Assembly: GCA_002238725.1 (NCBI GenBank)
Contig: MPMX01000001.1
Location: 248,001-312,000, forward strand
Source: Rhodospirillaceae bacterium bin65
GTDB taxonomy: Bacteria > Pseudomonadota > Alphaproteobacteria > Bin65
Direction: 5' to 3'
DNA: 64,000 bases
The notes below the pieces were generated by a model, which searched no databases, had not been told where the DNA came from, and saw only the letters and a list, made by a program, of their open reading frames with translations. This document shows positions 9,595 to 18,338 of the stretch, piece by piece (position 1 is the first letter of the stretch; the number at the start of each line of letters is the position of its first letter). Position numbers and translations under genes: made by a program.

Positions 9595-10677
9595 CTACGC
9601 AGCCAAGTTGAAAGGCTCGAGCCCCGACAGCGTCAGGTCGCCGGCCAATTCCGGCACGCAGCGCGGCGCGATGCCGTCGACCGCCCCACGGATCGCCGCG
9701 ATATGCGCCGGCGTGGTGCCGCAGCAGCCGCCGACGATGTTGACCAGCCCGTCCTGCGCCCACGCGCCGAGGAAACCGGCTGTCTCTTCGGCGGTCTCGT
9801 CGTAGCCGCCGAAGGCGTTCGGCAGGCCGGCATTGGGATGAACGCTGAGGCGGGTTGCCGCCGCGCGCGAAAGATCGGCCACGAAGGGAGCGAGCTGTTC
9901 GGCGCCGAGCGCGCAGTTCAGGCCGATGGCGAAGGGCCGTATGTGCTGGACCGAGGTCCAGAAGGCCTCCACCGTCTGCCCGGACAGGGTCCGCCCGGAG
10001 CGGTCGGTGATCGTGCCGGAAACGATAACCGGCAACCGGAAGCCGAGCGCCTCGAAGGATTCCTCGACAGCGAACAGGGCGGCCTTGGCGTTCAGCGTGT
10101 CGAACACGGTTTCGACCAGGACGATGTCGGCGCCGCCGGAGATCGCGGCATCGGCGTTCTCGCGATAGATCGCGGCCAGTTCGTCGAAGGTCACATTCCG
10201 GAAGCCCGGATCGTCGACGTCCGGCGAGATGGAGGCGGTGCGGTTGGTCGGGCCGAGAACCCCGGCGACGAACCGCGGACGATCCGGTTCTGCCGCCATC
10301 GCGGCGTCCGCAGCGTCCCGCGCGATCCGGACGCCGGCGCGGGCGATTTCTGCGGCATGGTAAGCCAGACCGTAATCCGCCTGGGAAATGGCGTTCGCAT
10401 TGAAGGTGTTGGCCTTCAGGATATCGGCGCCGGCGGCCAGGTTTGCCTCGTGAATGCTGCGGACGATCTCCGGCCGGGTCAGGTTCAGCAGATCGTTGTT
10501 GCCCTGGAGGGCCCGATCGTGACGGGCGAAGGCGGCGCCGCGGAAATCCTCATCCGTCGGCTGCGCCGCCTGGATCATCGTGCCCATGGCGCCGTCCATG
10601 ACCAGGATGCGCTCGGCTGCAAGCGCTTCCAGAGCGGCGGCGGCGGGGCGGAAGGAAGGGCCTGTCTTCGGGATCAT
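9595..10677 (-). CDS. metH: Methionine synthase, homocysteine-binding subunit
   Basis: This 360-residue homocysteine S-methyltransferase barrel corresponds to the first domain of MetH. The zinc ligands are visible: Cys255 in GLNCALG and Cys318-Cys319 in GGCCGTTP. The opening [11 protein letters not shown] is typical. As a stand-alone polypeptide it must partner with the 895-residue cobalamin protein encoded just downstream. Its start (ATG 10677) overlaps the stop of the ArsR-methyltransferase gene by four bases. Split MetH of this kind is known from alphaproteobacteria. A BHMT-like function is less likely given the neighbour. Confidence 0.95.
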   Translation of the reverse strand: MIPKTGPSFRPAAAALEALAAERILVMDGAMGTMIQAAQPTDEDFRGAAFARHDRALQGNNDLLNLTRPEIVRSIHEANLAAGADILKANTFNANAISQADYGLAYHAAEIARAGVRIARDAADAAMAAEPDRPRFVAGVLGPTNRTASISPDVDDPGFRNVTFDELAAIYRENADAAISGGADIVLVETVFDTLNAKAALFAVEESFEALGFRLPVIVSGTITDRSGRTLSGQTVEAFWTSVQHIRPFAIGLNCALGAEQLAPFVADLSRAAATRLSVHPNAGLPNAFGGYDETAEETAGFLGAWAQDGLVNIVGGCCGTTPAHIAAIRGAVDGIAPRCVPELAGDLTLSGLEPFNLAA

Positions 10678-11720
10678 GACGCCGCGCTCCCCACGGAATC
10701 CGGAGCAGCTTCGGGCGCTGCGTCGTTGGCAGGCAGGGCCGCGGACCAGATCGCGACCGTCAGCGGATCGCCTTCCAGCCGCACCGGCTCTTCCGGCGAC
10801 AGTTGGGAGGCGCGGAACCAGCGCCCGATATCGCCGTCCTCGAAGCCGGCCCAGCAGTGGGCGTGCCGGTCGAGCAGCGCCGTCATGCCGTGGGGGGCGA
10901 AATCGACGACGACGATCCGCCCGCCGGGCTTCAGCACCCGGGCGGCTTCGGCGAGGACCTGGGCCGGCTTTTCCGAATAGTGCAGCACCATATGCAGGGT
11001 CACGACGTCGAACCGCTCCTGCGCAAACGGCAGCTGGTACATGTCGGCATGGCGGACCTGGCAGTGGCGCAGCCCGTCCTTGTCAAGATTGTGCCGGGCA
11101 ACGGCCAGCATCTCGCGGCTGAGGTCGATGCCGATTGCGCTGGTCACCTCGGGTGCGACCAGTTCCAGAACCCGGCCGGTGCCGGTGCCGATGTCGAGGA
11201 GATTCTCGATCGGCTTCCGCAGAACGACCTGGCGCAGCGCGGCATCGACCTTCGCCGGATCGACGTGCAGAGCGCGGACTTCCGACCAGCTCGCCGCGTT
11301 CGACCGGAAATAGTCGGCCGCCGTCCGCGCCCTTTCCGCCTTGATTTCTTCGAGGCGGATCAGATCCAGCGACTGGACGTCGTCATCCTCAGGAATCAGG
11401 TCGATCAGTTGCCGGGCGAGCTCGGCATTGCGCGCGCCGCTGCTGGTCTCGGCGAGGCGATACCACGCCCAGTTGCCTTCCTGATGCCGTTCCAGCAGGC
11501 CGGCCTCGACCAACAACCGCAGATGGCGGGAGACCCTGGGCTGCGATTGGCCCAGGACGCGCACCAGATCGGAAACCGTGAGTTCGACATGGGCGCACAG
11601 GGAAAGGATGCGCAGCCGCGTCCCTTCTGCTGCCGCCTTCAAGCCCAGAAGCAACTGATCCACGGCCGGATTGCCTCCCCGAAAAACGGGCTGCCACAGC
11701 GCGGCCCTCAAAATGCTCAC
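10674..11720 (-). CDS. ArsR-family regulator fused to a SAM-dependent methyltransferase (SahR-like)
   Basis: This 348-residue protein has two domains. Residues about 20-105 form an ArsR winged helix (LTVSDLVRVLGQSQPRVSRH, then LRLLVEAGLLERH). Residues about 130-320 form a class I methyltransferase with motif I LLDIGTGTGRVLEL and a post-I acidic segment GIDLSREML. No ArsR metal-binding Cys motif is evident. In proteobacteria such proteins next to methionine genes are SAH-responsive regulators (SahR), so the methyltransferase fold may sense SAH rather than catalyse; that role is inferred. The start is GTG 11720. It heads the regulator-metH-metH operon with a 4-bp overlap and is divergent from the ferredoxin reductase-mtnP-aldolase operon. 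Confidence 0.88.
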   Translation of the reverse strand: MSILRAALWQPVFRGGNPAVDQLLLGLKAAAEGTRLRILSLCAHVELTVSDLVRVLGQSQPRVSRHLRLLVEAGLLERHQEGNWAWYRLAETSSGARNAELARQLIDLIPEDDDVQSLDLIRLEEIKAERARTAADYFRSNAASWSEVRALHVDPAKVDAALRQVVLRKPIENLLDIGTGTGRVLELVAPEVTSAIGIDLSREMLAVARHNLDKDGLRHCQVRHADMYQLPFAQERFDVVTLHMVLHYSEKPAQVLAEAARVLKPGGRIVVVDFAPHGMTALLDRHAHCWAGFEDGDIGRWFRASQLSPEEPVRLEGDPLTVAIWSAALPANDAAPEAAPDSVGSAAS

Positions 11721-12043
11721 AGATCAATATAAACATATCGTTATGTATTTATCAAGGAAAAGTTTTCGGCGATCCGGATTCAACTCCGGCCTGGCGGGCT
11801 GCCCCCGGATCGTCGCTACGTTCCGTCCGGAGCGACAGGAGAGGGTTGCAAGGCGAAAAGGCTTTTGAATTGGCTCGATTCTCAGGGCGACCACCGTTGA
11901 CACTCCCACGCCGGCGACGCGGCGGCCTTATCGCCACGGGCGGCCGGTTGAGGCTTGGCAACGCGGCGCGGTTCGGGGAGATTCCGGCACTCGTCGCGAC
12001 GGCGCGGCGGCGCTGTTTCCGCGAAACGAGGAACTAACAGCCG
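11721..12043. other. Divergent intergenic region, methionine cluster
   Basis: This 323-bp stretch has no credible gene. It holds the AT-rich candidate operator at its left end and a possible hairpin GTCGCT (11812-11817) / AGCGAC (11831-11836). A GAGGA (12028-12032) lies upstream of ATG 12044. Promoters for both directions must lie here, but no clear -35/-10 pair was distinguished. Confidence 0.5.
11733..11746. promoter_or_regulatory. Candidate operator for the ArsR-methyltransferase regulator
   Basis: ACATA-tcgt-TATGT is a perfect 5-bp inverted repeat. It sits in an AT-rich island 13 bp upstream of the GTG start of the regulator, within the divergent intergenic region. An overlapping, offset pair ATAAA (11729-11733) and TTTAT (11748-11752) extends the dyad character. 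Its position fits autoregulation and possibly control of the rightward genes; binding is inferred only. Confidence 0.5.
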
Positions 12044-13270
12044 ATGAGTGCAGACCGGACCTTCGTCATTGTCGGGGCAGGGCATGCCGGCGGGCGGGCG
12101 GCCCAGGCCATGCGGCAGTGCGGGTTCGAGGGCCAGATCCTGCTGATCGGCGAGGAGCCGCACGTCCCCTACGAGCGGCCGCCGCTCTCCAAGGAACTGA
12201 TCGTCACCGATGCCGGCCTGGAGAAAGTCCGGCTGCACGAGGCCGCCTGGTATGCGGAAAACCGGATCGACCTGATCGCCGGCAACGGCGCAGCATCCAT
12301 CGACGCAGCCGGCAGGCGCGTCGAGCTGGCCGACGGCCGTGCTCTCGCCTTCGACAAGCTGATGCTGACGACCGGGGCGCGGGTGCGCCGGCTGCCGGTG
12401 CCGGGCGCCGATCTCGACGGCGTTTTCTATCTGCGGACGCTCGACGACAGCGACGCGATCAAGGCGCGGATTTCCTCGGGGACGGAAGTCGCGGTGATCG
12501 GCGGCGGGTTCATCGGCCTGGAAATTGCCGGCAGCGCTGCAAAGCTGGGCGCGAAGGTAACGGTGCTGGAAGCCGCCGACCGGATGATGGGCCGCAGCGT
12601 GGCGCCGGAAGTGGCGGACTGGTTCGCCCGGATGCACCGGGACAGGGGCGTCGATCTCCACCTCGGCGTGACGGTCGGCGCTCTCGAAGGAACCGGCGCC
12701 GTCAACGGCGTCCGGCTGAGCAACGGCAGCATGGTCCCGGCCGAAGTTGTCGTCATCGGGATCGGGATCCTGCCGAATGTCGAGATTGCCGGGGCTGCGG
12801 GCCTGGCGGTCGACAACGGCATCGTGGTGGACGACCGCGGCCGCACCTCCCACCCGGACATCTACGCCGCGGGCGATGTCGCCAACCAGCCCAACGCCTT
12901 CGCCGGCCGGCGGCTACGGCTTGAGAGCTACCAGAATGCCCAGGATCAGGCGGCGGCCGTGGCGCGCAACCTGTGCGGCGCGGACGAGGCCTATGAAGAC
13001 TCGCTCTGGGTCTGGTCCGACCAGCACGACGTCAACCTGCAGATGACCGGCGCGCCGGAGCATTGGGACAGGCTCGTCTGGCGCGGCAACCCCGACGACG
13101 GCCCCGCCACCGTCTTTTATCTTGCCGACGGCAAGATCGTTGCGGTCAACACCCTCAACAACGGCCGGGAAATGCGGCCGTCGCAGATGATGATGCGGGG
13201 CGGCAAGGCCTTCGAGGCAGAGGCGCTCGCCGATACGTCCGTCAAGCTCCTGAAACTGGCGCGAGGCTGA
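12044..13270 (+). CDS. FAD/NAD(P)-dependent ferredoxin (rubredoxin) reductase
   Basis: This 408-residue flavoprotein belongs to the BphA4/ThcD/putidaredoxin-reductase group. The FAD dinucleotide fold opens at residues 7-18 (FVIVGAGHAGGR). The NAD fold is at about 148-165 (VAVIGGGFIGLEIAGSAAKL). A second FAD segment HPDIYAAGDVAN lies near 270, and the C-terminal Reductase_C domain contains SLWVWSDQHDVNLQM. It should pass electrons from NAD(P)H to a small iron-sulfur protein; no ferredoxin gene is adjacent. It is first in a tight run with mtnP (9-bp gap) and a class II aldolase. Confidence 0.92.
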   Translation: MSADRTFVIVGAGHAGGRAAQAMRQCGFEGQILLIGEEPHVPYERPPLSKELIVTDAGLEKVRLHEAAWYAENRIDLIAGNGAASIDAAGRRVELADGRALAFDKLMLTTGARVRRLPVPGADLDGVFYLRTLDDSDAIKARISSGTEVAVIGGGFIGLEIAGSAAKLGAKVTVLEAADRMMGRSVAPEVADWFARMHRDRGVDLHLGVTVGALEGTGAVNGVRLSNGSMVPAEVVVIGIGILPNVEIAGAAGLAVDNGIVVDDRGRTSHPDIYAAGDVANQPNAFAGRRLRLESYQNAQDQAAAVARNLCGADEAYEDSLWVWSDQHDVNLQMTGAPEHWDRLVWRGNPDDGPATVFYLADGKIVAVNTLNNGREMRPSQMMMRGGKAFEAEALADTSVKLLKLARG

Positions 13271-13279
13271 TCCGGAGCC

Positions 13280-14179
13280 ATGGCGCCCGATATCCATTCG
13301 CCGGACCGGCCGCCGGTCATCGGGATTATCGGCGGCAGCGGCATTTACGAAATCGACGGTCTGGACGACCGGCGCTGGGAGACCGTGGAGAGCCCGTTCG
13401 GCACGCCCTCGGACCAGCTGTTGTTCGGGCGCCTCGGCGACATCCGGATGGTGTTCCTGCCCCGGCACGGGCGCGGCCACGTCCATTCGCCGACGTCCAT
13501 CGACTACCGGGCCAATATCGACGCCATGAAACGCGCCGGCGTTACCGAGATCGTTTCGGTCAGCGCCTGCGGCTCGTTCCGGGAAGAGCTCGCGCCCGGC
13601 ACCTTCGTCATTCCCGACCAGTTCATCGACCGCACCTTCGGCCGGGAGAAGAGTTTTTTCGGCGCGGGCCTCGTCGCCCATGTCGAATTCGCCCATCCGG
13701 TCTGCGGCCGGCTCGGGACCGTGCTCGCCCGGTCGTGCGAGACCCTGGAGATTCCGGTCAGCGCGGGCGGCGCCTATCTGGCGATGGAAGGGCCGCAATT
13801 CTCGACTCTGGCCGAATCCAACCTTTACCGCTCATGGGGCTGCTCGGTGATCGGCATGACCAACATGCCGGAGGCCAAGCTCGCCCGGGAGGCCGAGCTT
13901 TGTTACGCCACCGTGGCGATGGTCACGGACTACGATTGCTGGCATCCCGACCACGATGCCGTTTCGGTCGAGAACGTCATCGGCGTCCTCCTGGCAAACG
14001 CCGACAAGGGCCGCGCGCTGGTCAGGGACGCGGCGCAGCGGCTGGCCAGCCGGACCGGCGCCTGCCCCGAGGGCTGCCACACGGCGCTGGAGCACGCCAT
14101 TATCACCGCGCCGGATGCGCGCGACCCGGCGACGGCCGCAAAGCTGGATGCGGTCGCCGGGCGCGTGCTGAAGCGCTGA
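13280..14179 (+). CDS. mtnP: S-methyl-5'-thioadenosine phosphorylase
   Basis: This 299-residue purine-nucleoside phosphorylase-2 family enzyme cleaves methylthioadenosine with phosphate to adenine and methylthioribose-1-phosphate. The phosphate-binding opening is GIIGGSGIYEIDGL at about residues 14-27. SVSACGSFREEL lies near 93. The family signature GMTNMPEAKLAREAELCY with MVTDYDCWHPDHD supports MTA over inosine or guanosine specificity. It is placed between a ferredoxin reductase and a class II aldolase with gaps of 9 and 6 bp, an operon. Confidence 0.93.
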   Translation: MAPDIHSPDRPPVIGIIGGSGIYEIDGLDDRRWETVESPFGTPSDQLLFGRLGDIRMVFLPRHGRGHVHSPTSIDYRANIDAMKRAGVTEIVSVSACGSFREELAPGTFVIPDQFIDRTFGREKSFFGAGLVAHVEFAHPVCGRLGTVLARSCETLEIPVSAGGAYLAMEGPQFSTLAESNLYRSWGCSVIGMTNMPEAKLAREAELCYATVAMVTDYDCWHPDHDAVSVENVIGVLLANADKGRALVRDAAQRLASRTGACPEGCHTALEHAIITAPDARDPATAAKLDAVAGRVLKR

Positions 14180-14185
14180 GCCGGC

Positions 14186-14845
14186 ATGGCCGGTCTCCGG
14201 TTTCTGAAATTGCGCAGGGCGGCGATCGCGGCCGCGCAGCAACTCGGCCCGCTGGGCATCAACCAGGGCAACTCCGGCAATGTCAGCCTGCGGGCCGGAG
14301 ACGGGCTGCTGATAACCCCGACCGGCATGCCCTATGACGCCCTGACGCCGGGACAGATCGTGTGGATGGATCTGGATGGCCGCTGCGAAGGCGATTGGCT
14401 GCCGTCCAGCGAGTGGCGCTTCCACTGCGATATCCTGCGCGAACGGCCGGACCTGAACGCCATCGTCCACACCCACGCTGTCCACGCCACCGCGCTGGCC
14501 TGCCACGGCCGGGGGATTCCGCCCTTCCACTACATGGTCGCCGCCGGCGGCGGGCGGGACATCCGCTGCGCGCCCTATGCGACCTACGGCACCGCCGAAC
14601 TCTCGGCCAACGCCGTCCGGGCGCTGGAAGGGCGGCGGGCCTGTTTGCTCGCCAATCACGGGCTTATTGCGTGTGGATGCACGCTTAACGAAGCGCTTGC
14701 GCTTGCGGTGGAGGTCGAAACGCTTTCGGCCATGTATATCAAGGCTTTGCAGCTGGGCCCGCCGGTCGAACTGGACGACGCGGAGATGGAAACCGTTCTG
14801 GAAAAATTCTCAACCTACGGCCAGAACCCCGGCCGGGAGCGCTGA
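14186..14845 (+). CDS. Class II aldolase/adducin family protein, probable methylthioribulose-1-phosphate-type aldolase
   Basis: This 219-residue fuculose-phosphate-aldolase-like protein has the zinc motif HTHAVHA near residue 93 and a downstream His in LANHGLIACG. The N-terminal phosphate-binding loop is visible as NQGNSGNVSLRAGDGLLITP. Placed 6 bp after mtnP, it is most simply the Ald2-type aldolase of the DHAP shunt. That enzyme splits 5-methylthioribulose-1-phosphate into DHAP and methylthioacetaldehyde. The alternative is MtnB (dehydratase), which shares the fold, or a generic fuculose-phosphate aldolase. No mtnA, mtnC or mtnD is in the window to decide. Confidence 0.82.
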   Translation: MAGLRFLKLRRAAIAAAQQLGPLGINQGNSGNVSLRAGDGLLITPTGMPYDALTPGQIVWMDLDGRCEGDWLPSSEWRFHCDILRERPDLNAIVHTHAVHATALACHGRGIPPFHYMVAAGGGRDIRCAPYATYGTAELSANAVRALEGRRACLLANHGLIACGCTLNEALALAVEVETLSAMYIKALQLGPPVELDDAEMETVLEKFSTYGQNPGRER

Positions 14846-14955
14846 TCCCGTTCCCTTAAATCGGCAAGGTGTCGCAGAGGCCGGGTGCCGCAAAGCTTCG
14901 CTCCGGCGCGGCGACTACGCTTCGGGCTATCGAACTTCGCCGGCCTTTGTCACGG

Positions 14956-15810
14956 ATGCCCATGCCAATTCCGATCACCGGAATCGATCACGCCATCGTC
15001 GGCGTCCGCAAGCTGGAAGCGGCGCGGAGGCAATGGGCGAAGCTCGGTTTCACGATCACCCCGCGGGGCCGGCACAGGGGCTGGGGCACGGCGAACTACT
15101 GCATCATGTTCGAGACCGACTATGTCGAGCTGCTTGGCATCGTCGACCCCGCCGGATTTACCAACAAGCTCGACAGGTTCCTCAAGATACGCGAAGGGCT
15201 GATGGGTCTCGCCTTTTCGACCGAAACGGCCGAGGCGGTCAGCGCGGCCCTCGAGGCTGCCTCGATCGACTACAAGGGGCCGGCTGACCTGTCGCGGCTT
15301 CTGGAGCTGCCCGAAGGCGAGGTGGAACCGGCATTCAAGCTGGTCTATCTCAACGGCGCGACGCCCGGCGTTTCATCCTTCGTCTGCCAGCACCTCACGC
15401 GCGACCTGGTCTGGCGGCCGGAATGGACGCGCCACGCCAACGGCGTCACCGGCATCGACTCGATGACGGTGGTGGTCAGGAACACAAGCTCGCCGCGCGC
15501 GGGCTGGCGGAGGTTTCTGGGCCAGGAGGCAGTCACGGAAATCGGCGACCAGGAATTCAGCGCGATCGTCGGCCAGACCGAATTGCGCTTCCTGACCGAA
15601 GCCGCCGCCGAAGCCGCCTGGCCCGAACTCAGGCGAAGGAAGTGGCGGCCGCCGTTTCTGGCCGGCATGGCGCTTTCCGTGACCGATCCGGCGGAGACGG
15701 TCAGGGCCCTGGAGGCCGGCGGCATCGGATACGCGCGCAAGGACGATCAGACCGTCGCCGTCAGGGGATCGCACGCCAACGGCGTAAGCCTGGAGTTCTG
15801 CGCCGTCTGA
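14956..15810 (+). CDS. VOC-family (glyoxalase_3-like) protein
   Basis: This 284-residue two-module vicinal-oxygen-chelate protein opens with ITGIDHAIVGVRKLEAARRQ, the first beta-alpha module with a potential metal His. A second module begins near TGIDSMTVVVRNTSS. The best match in pattern is the glyoxalase-like (PF13468) proteins of unknown substrate. ATG 14956 is preferred over farther upstream codons, because homology begins at ITGIDHA and the upstream segment is Arg-rich and unlike the family; ATG 14962 is equally possible. It converges with the dienelactone hydrolase gene 22 bp away. Confidence 0.8.
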   Translation: MPMPIPITGIDHAIVGVRKLEAARRQWAKLGFTITPRGRHRGWGTANYCIMFETDYVELLGIVDPAGFTNKLDRFLKIREGLMGLAFSTETAEAVSAALEAASIDYKGPADLSRLLELPEGEVEPAFKLVYLNGATPGVSSFVCQHLTRDLVWRPEWTRHANGVTGIDSMTVVVRNTSSPRAGWRRFLGQEAVTEIGDQEFSAIVGQTELRFLTEAAAEAAWPELRRRKWRPPFLAGMALSVTDPAETVRALEAGGIGYARKDDQTVAVRGSHANGVSLEFCAV

Positions 15811-15832
15811 CCGGAGCGCGCCGCCGGGATTG

Positions 15833-16504
15833 TCACGCCAGCGCGTCGAAGAAGGACAGGGTGCGCTTCAGGGCCAGATCGGCAGCTGCCGGGTCGAAAT
15901 CCTTGCGGGCGTCGCAGTTGAATCCGTGGCCGGCATCGTAGACATGGATCGGCACCGCGCCGTGGGCCTCGCGGATCTTGTCGACATCGGCCAGCGGGAT
16001 CGCATGGTCCCGGGCGCCGAAATGCAGCATGACCGGCGCTTTGGGCCGTTCGTCGACGAGCCCAGCGGTGCGCCCGCCATAGTAGCCGACTGACGGGATG
16101 GCGAGGCGCGTGGCCGCCAGCCAGGCAAGCGAACCGCCCCAGCAATAGCCAACGCCGAACACCGGGCCGCTGCAACCGGTTGCCGACGCTCCAGCATCGG
16201 CCGCGGCCCGGACGTCGAGCAGCGGACCGTCCCAGCCCAGGTCGCCGACGACGCTGCGTCCCTTGGTAAATCCCTCCTCGTCGTAGCCCAGTTCGACGCC
16301 GCTCTCGACCCGGTCGAAGACCGCCGGAGCAATGGCGACATAGCCGTGACCGGTGAACTTGTCGGTATCGCGCCGGATATGGTCGTTGACGCCGAATATC
16401 TCCTGCATCACGACGACGATGCCTTTGGCCTCGCCGGACGGCCGGGCCAGCCACGCCCGGCAGCGGTGACCGTCTTCCGCGGAAATCTCGATCCATTCTC
16501 CCAT
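15833..16504 (-). CDS. Dienelactone hydrolase family protein
   Basis: This 223-residue alpha/beta-hydrolase has the dienelactone hydrolase layout. The nucleophile elbow G-Y-C-W-G-G gives a Cys nucleophile (GVGYCWGGSLAW), the acid is in FGARDHAIP, and the catalytic His is in DAGHGFNCDARKDF. The N-terminal VVVMQEIFGVNDHIRR is typical. Family members open lactones such as 4-carboxymethylenebut-2-en-4-olide; the actual substrate is unknown. It is the distal gene of the prs-rplY-pth-ychF run, 11 bp after ychF. Confidence 0.9.
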   Translation of the reverse strand: MGEWIEISAEDGHRCRAWLARPSGEAKGIVVVMQEIFGVNDHIRRDTDKFTGHGYVAIAPAVFDRVESGVELGYDEEGFTKGRSVVGDLGWDGPLLDVRAAADAGASATGCSGPVFGVGYCWGGSLAWLAATRLAIPSVGYYGGRTAGLVDERPKAPVMLHFGARDHAIPLADVDKIREAHGAVPIHVYDAGHGFNCDARKDFDPAAADLALKRTLSFFDALA

Positions 16505-16515
16505 GGGTCTCTCCC

Positions 16516-17616
16516 TTAGACGTTGAACCTGAACAGGATGATATCGCCGTCCCTGACCGGATAGTCCCGGCCTTCGCTGCGCATCCGGCCGGCGTCGCGC
16601 GCCGCCTGCTCGCCGCCGGAAGCGATAAACAGGTCGCAGGAAATCGTCTCCGCCCGGATGAAGCCACGCTGGAAATCCGTGTGAATTTCGCCGGCTGCGA
16701 AATGCGCCGTGGAGCCGCGCGGCACGGTCCAGGCACGGGTTTCCTTCGGTCCGGTGGTAAAGAAGGTGATGAGGTCGAGCAGATCGTATCCGGCGCGGAT
16801 CACGCGATCGAGGCCGGGCTCGCCAAGGCTGAGGGTTTCGAGGAACGCCCGGCGCTCGGCGGCATCGGCCAGCTGGGCCAGTTCTTCCTCGATGGCCGCG
16901 GCGATCGTCACGCAGGCCGCGCCGTTTTCCGACGCACGGTCACCGACCCGTCTGGAATGGCTGTTGCCGGCCGCTGCCGAATCCTCGTCGACATTGGCGA
17001 TATAGAGGACCGGTTTGGCGGTGAGGAGTTGCAACTCCCGGAAGGCCCTTTCCGAGCCGCCGGGAATTTCGGCCAACCGCGCCGGCCTTCCGGCCTGCAG
17101 CGCGGCAAGCGCAGGCTCCATCGCCTTCAGCCGGTTCCGGGCGTCCTTGTCGCCGCCGGTGACCCGGCGCCGGGCGTTCTCGGCCCGGCCCTCGAGGCTT
17201 TCCAGATCGGCCAGCATCAGCTCGGTCTCGACGGTCTCGATGTCCCGCACCGGATCGACCGAGCCCTCGACATGGGTCACCGCGCTGCCGTCGAAGCAGC
17301 GCACGACATGGGCGATGGCGTCGACCTGGCGGATGTTGCCGAGAAACCGGTTGCCCAGCCCTTCCCCCTTGCTTGCACCGCGCACCAGCCCGGCAATGTC
17401 GACGAATTCCAGTTGCGTGGGGACAGCGGCGGCAGACCCGGTCAGGGCCGCGATCTGCGCCGGCCTCTCGTCGGGCACCGCGACTCGGCCGACATTGGGC
17501 TCGATGGTGCAGAAAGGATAGTTCGACGCTTCCGCCGCCGCCGTCGCGGTCAGCGCATTGAAAAGCGTGGACTTGCCGACATTCGGCAGTCCGACGATAC
17601 CGCACCGGAATCCCAT
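16516..17616 (-). CDS. ychF: Redox-regulated ATPase YchF (Obg family)
   Basis: This 366-residue universally conserved P-loop protein has G1 GLPNVGKSTLFNAL at residues 8-21 and G3-like DIAGLVRGASKGEGLGN. The NxxE-type replacement of NKxD (NVDEDS) lets YchF prefer ATP to GTP. A coiled region is followed by a C-terminal TGS domain ending ILFRFNV. It associates with the ribosome. The start ATG directly abuts the stop of pth (17617), the common pth-ychF arrangement. Confidence 0.97.
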   Translation of the reverse strand: MGFRCGIVGLPNVGKSTLFNALTATAAAEASNYPFCTIEPNVGRVAVPDERPAQIAALTGSAAAVPTQLEFVDIAGLVRGASKGEGLGNRFLGNIRQVDAIAHVVRCFDGSAVTHVEGSVDPVRDIETVETELMLADLESLEGRAENARRRVTGGDKDARNRLKAMEPALAALQAGRPARLAEIPGGSERAFRELQLLTAKPVLYIANVDEDSAAAGNSHSRRVGDRASENGAACVTIAAAIEEELAQLADAAERRAFLETLSLGEPGLDRVIRAGYDLLDLITFFTTGPKETRAWTVPRGSTAHFAAGEIHTDFQRGFIRAETISCDLFIASGGEQAARDAGRMRSEGRDYPVRDGDIILFRFNV

Positions 17617-18273
17617 CTATCCGGCATCCCCGTCCGCTGCCGGCGGTGAACCGTTGTCCTCGGCGGGCTCAGGCGCCACCGGTTTGGGAGGCGGCTTCGG
17701 CGGCGGGGGATTCAGTGTCTGGCTGACCCGGGTCATGAAACGGTTGTCTTCGCCGCCGACCAGCAGCGGCGCCGCCTCGGCGACGGCGTCGATCAGATCG
17801 TCGGCAGTCTTGCGCTCCGCCTTGGTGAAATCGTGCAGGACGTATCCGGTTACCCGATCCTTGTCGCCGGGATGACCGATGCCGAGCCGCACGCGGCGAA
17901 AGCCCGGACCGATCTGCGCAGCGATATCGCGGACGCCGTTGTGGCCGCCGTGCCCGCCGCCGGTCTTGACCCGCATTTTTCCCGGCACGAGATCGAGTTC
18001 GTCGTAGAGGACCGTCACGTCGGCCGGATCGAGCTTATGGAAGCGCAGGGCTTCGCCGACGGAGCGGCCCGACATGTTCATCATGGTCAGGGGCTTGAGC
18101 GCCAGAATGCGGACGCCGCCGATTTCGCCGTCCGCCGCCGAACCGGCAAAGCGGCCGCGCCACAGCCCGAACCTATAGCGCCGCGCGATTTCATCCAGCG
18201 CCAGAAAGCCGAAATTGTGGCGGTGGCCGGCGTGTTTCGGCCCCGGATTGCCCAGTCCGACCAGGAGCAACAT
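17617..18273 (-). CDS. pth: Peptidyl-tRNA hydrolase
   Basis: This 218-residue Pth hydrolyses peptidyl-tRNA released from stalled ribosomes. GLGNPGPKHAGHRHNFGF at residues 6-23 contains the substrate-binding Asn and catalytic His of the GLGNPG...RHN motif; the usual TRHN is HRHN here. VLYDELDLVPGKMRVK supplies the catalytic Asp, and GGGHGGHNGVRDI follows. A proline-rich, probably disordered tail of about 25 residues (NPPPPKPPPKPV) extends past the enzyme core. It lies between rplY and ychF on the same strand. Confidence 0.96.
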   Translation of the reverse strand: MLLLVGLGNPGPKHAGHRHNFGFLALDEIARRYRFGLWRGRFAGSAADGEIGGVRILALKPLTMMNMSGRSVGEALRFHKLDPADVTVLYDELDLVPGKMRVKTGGGHGGHNGVRDIAAQIGPGFRRVRLGIGHPGDKDRVTGYVLHDFTKAERKTADDLIDAVAEAAPLLVGGEDNRFMTRVSQTLNPPPPKPPPKPVAPEPAEDNGSPPAADGDAG

Positions 18274-18338
18274 GGGTGCACCCTATGCTTTGGGCCGCCG
18301 TCCGACCAAATTTTCGGCCGCGCCCGGTCCAGCCGGGG

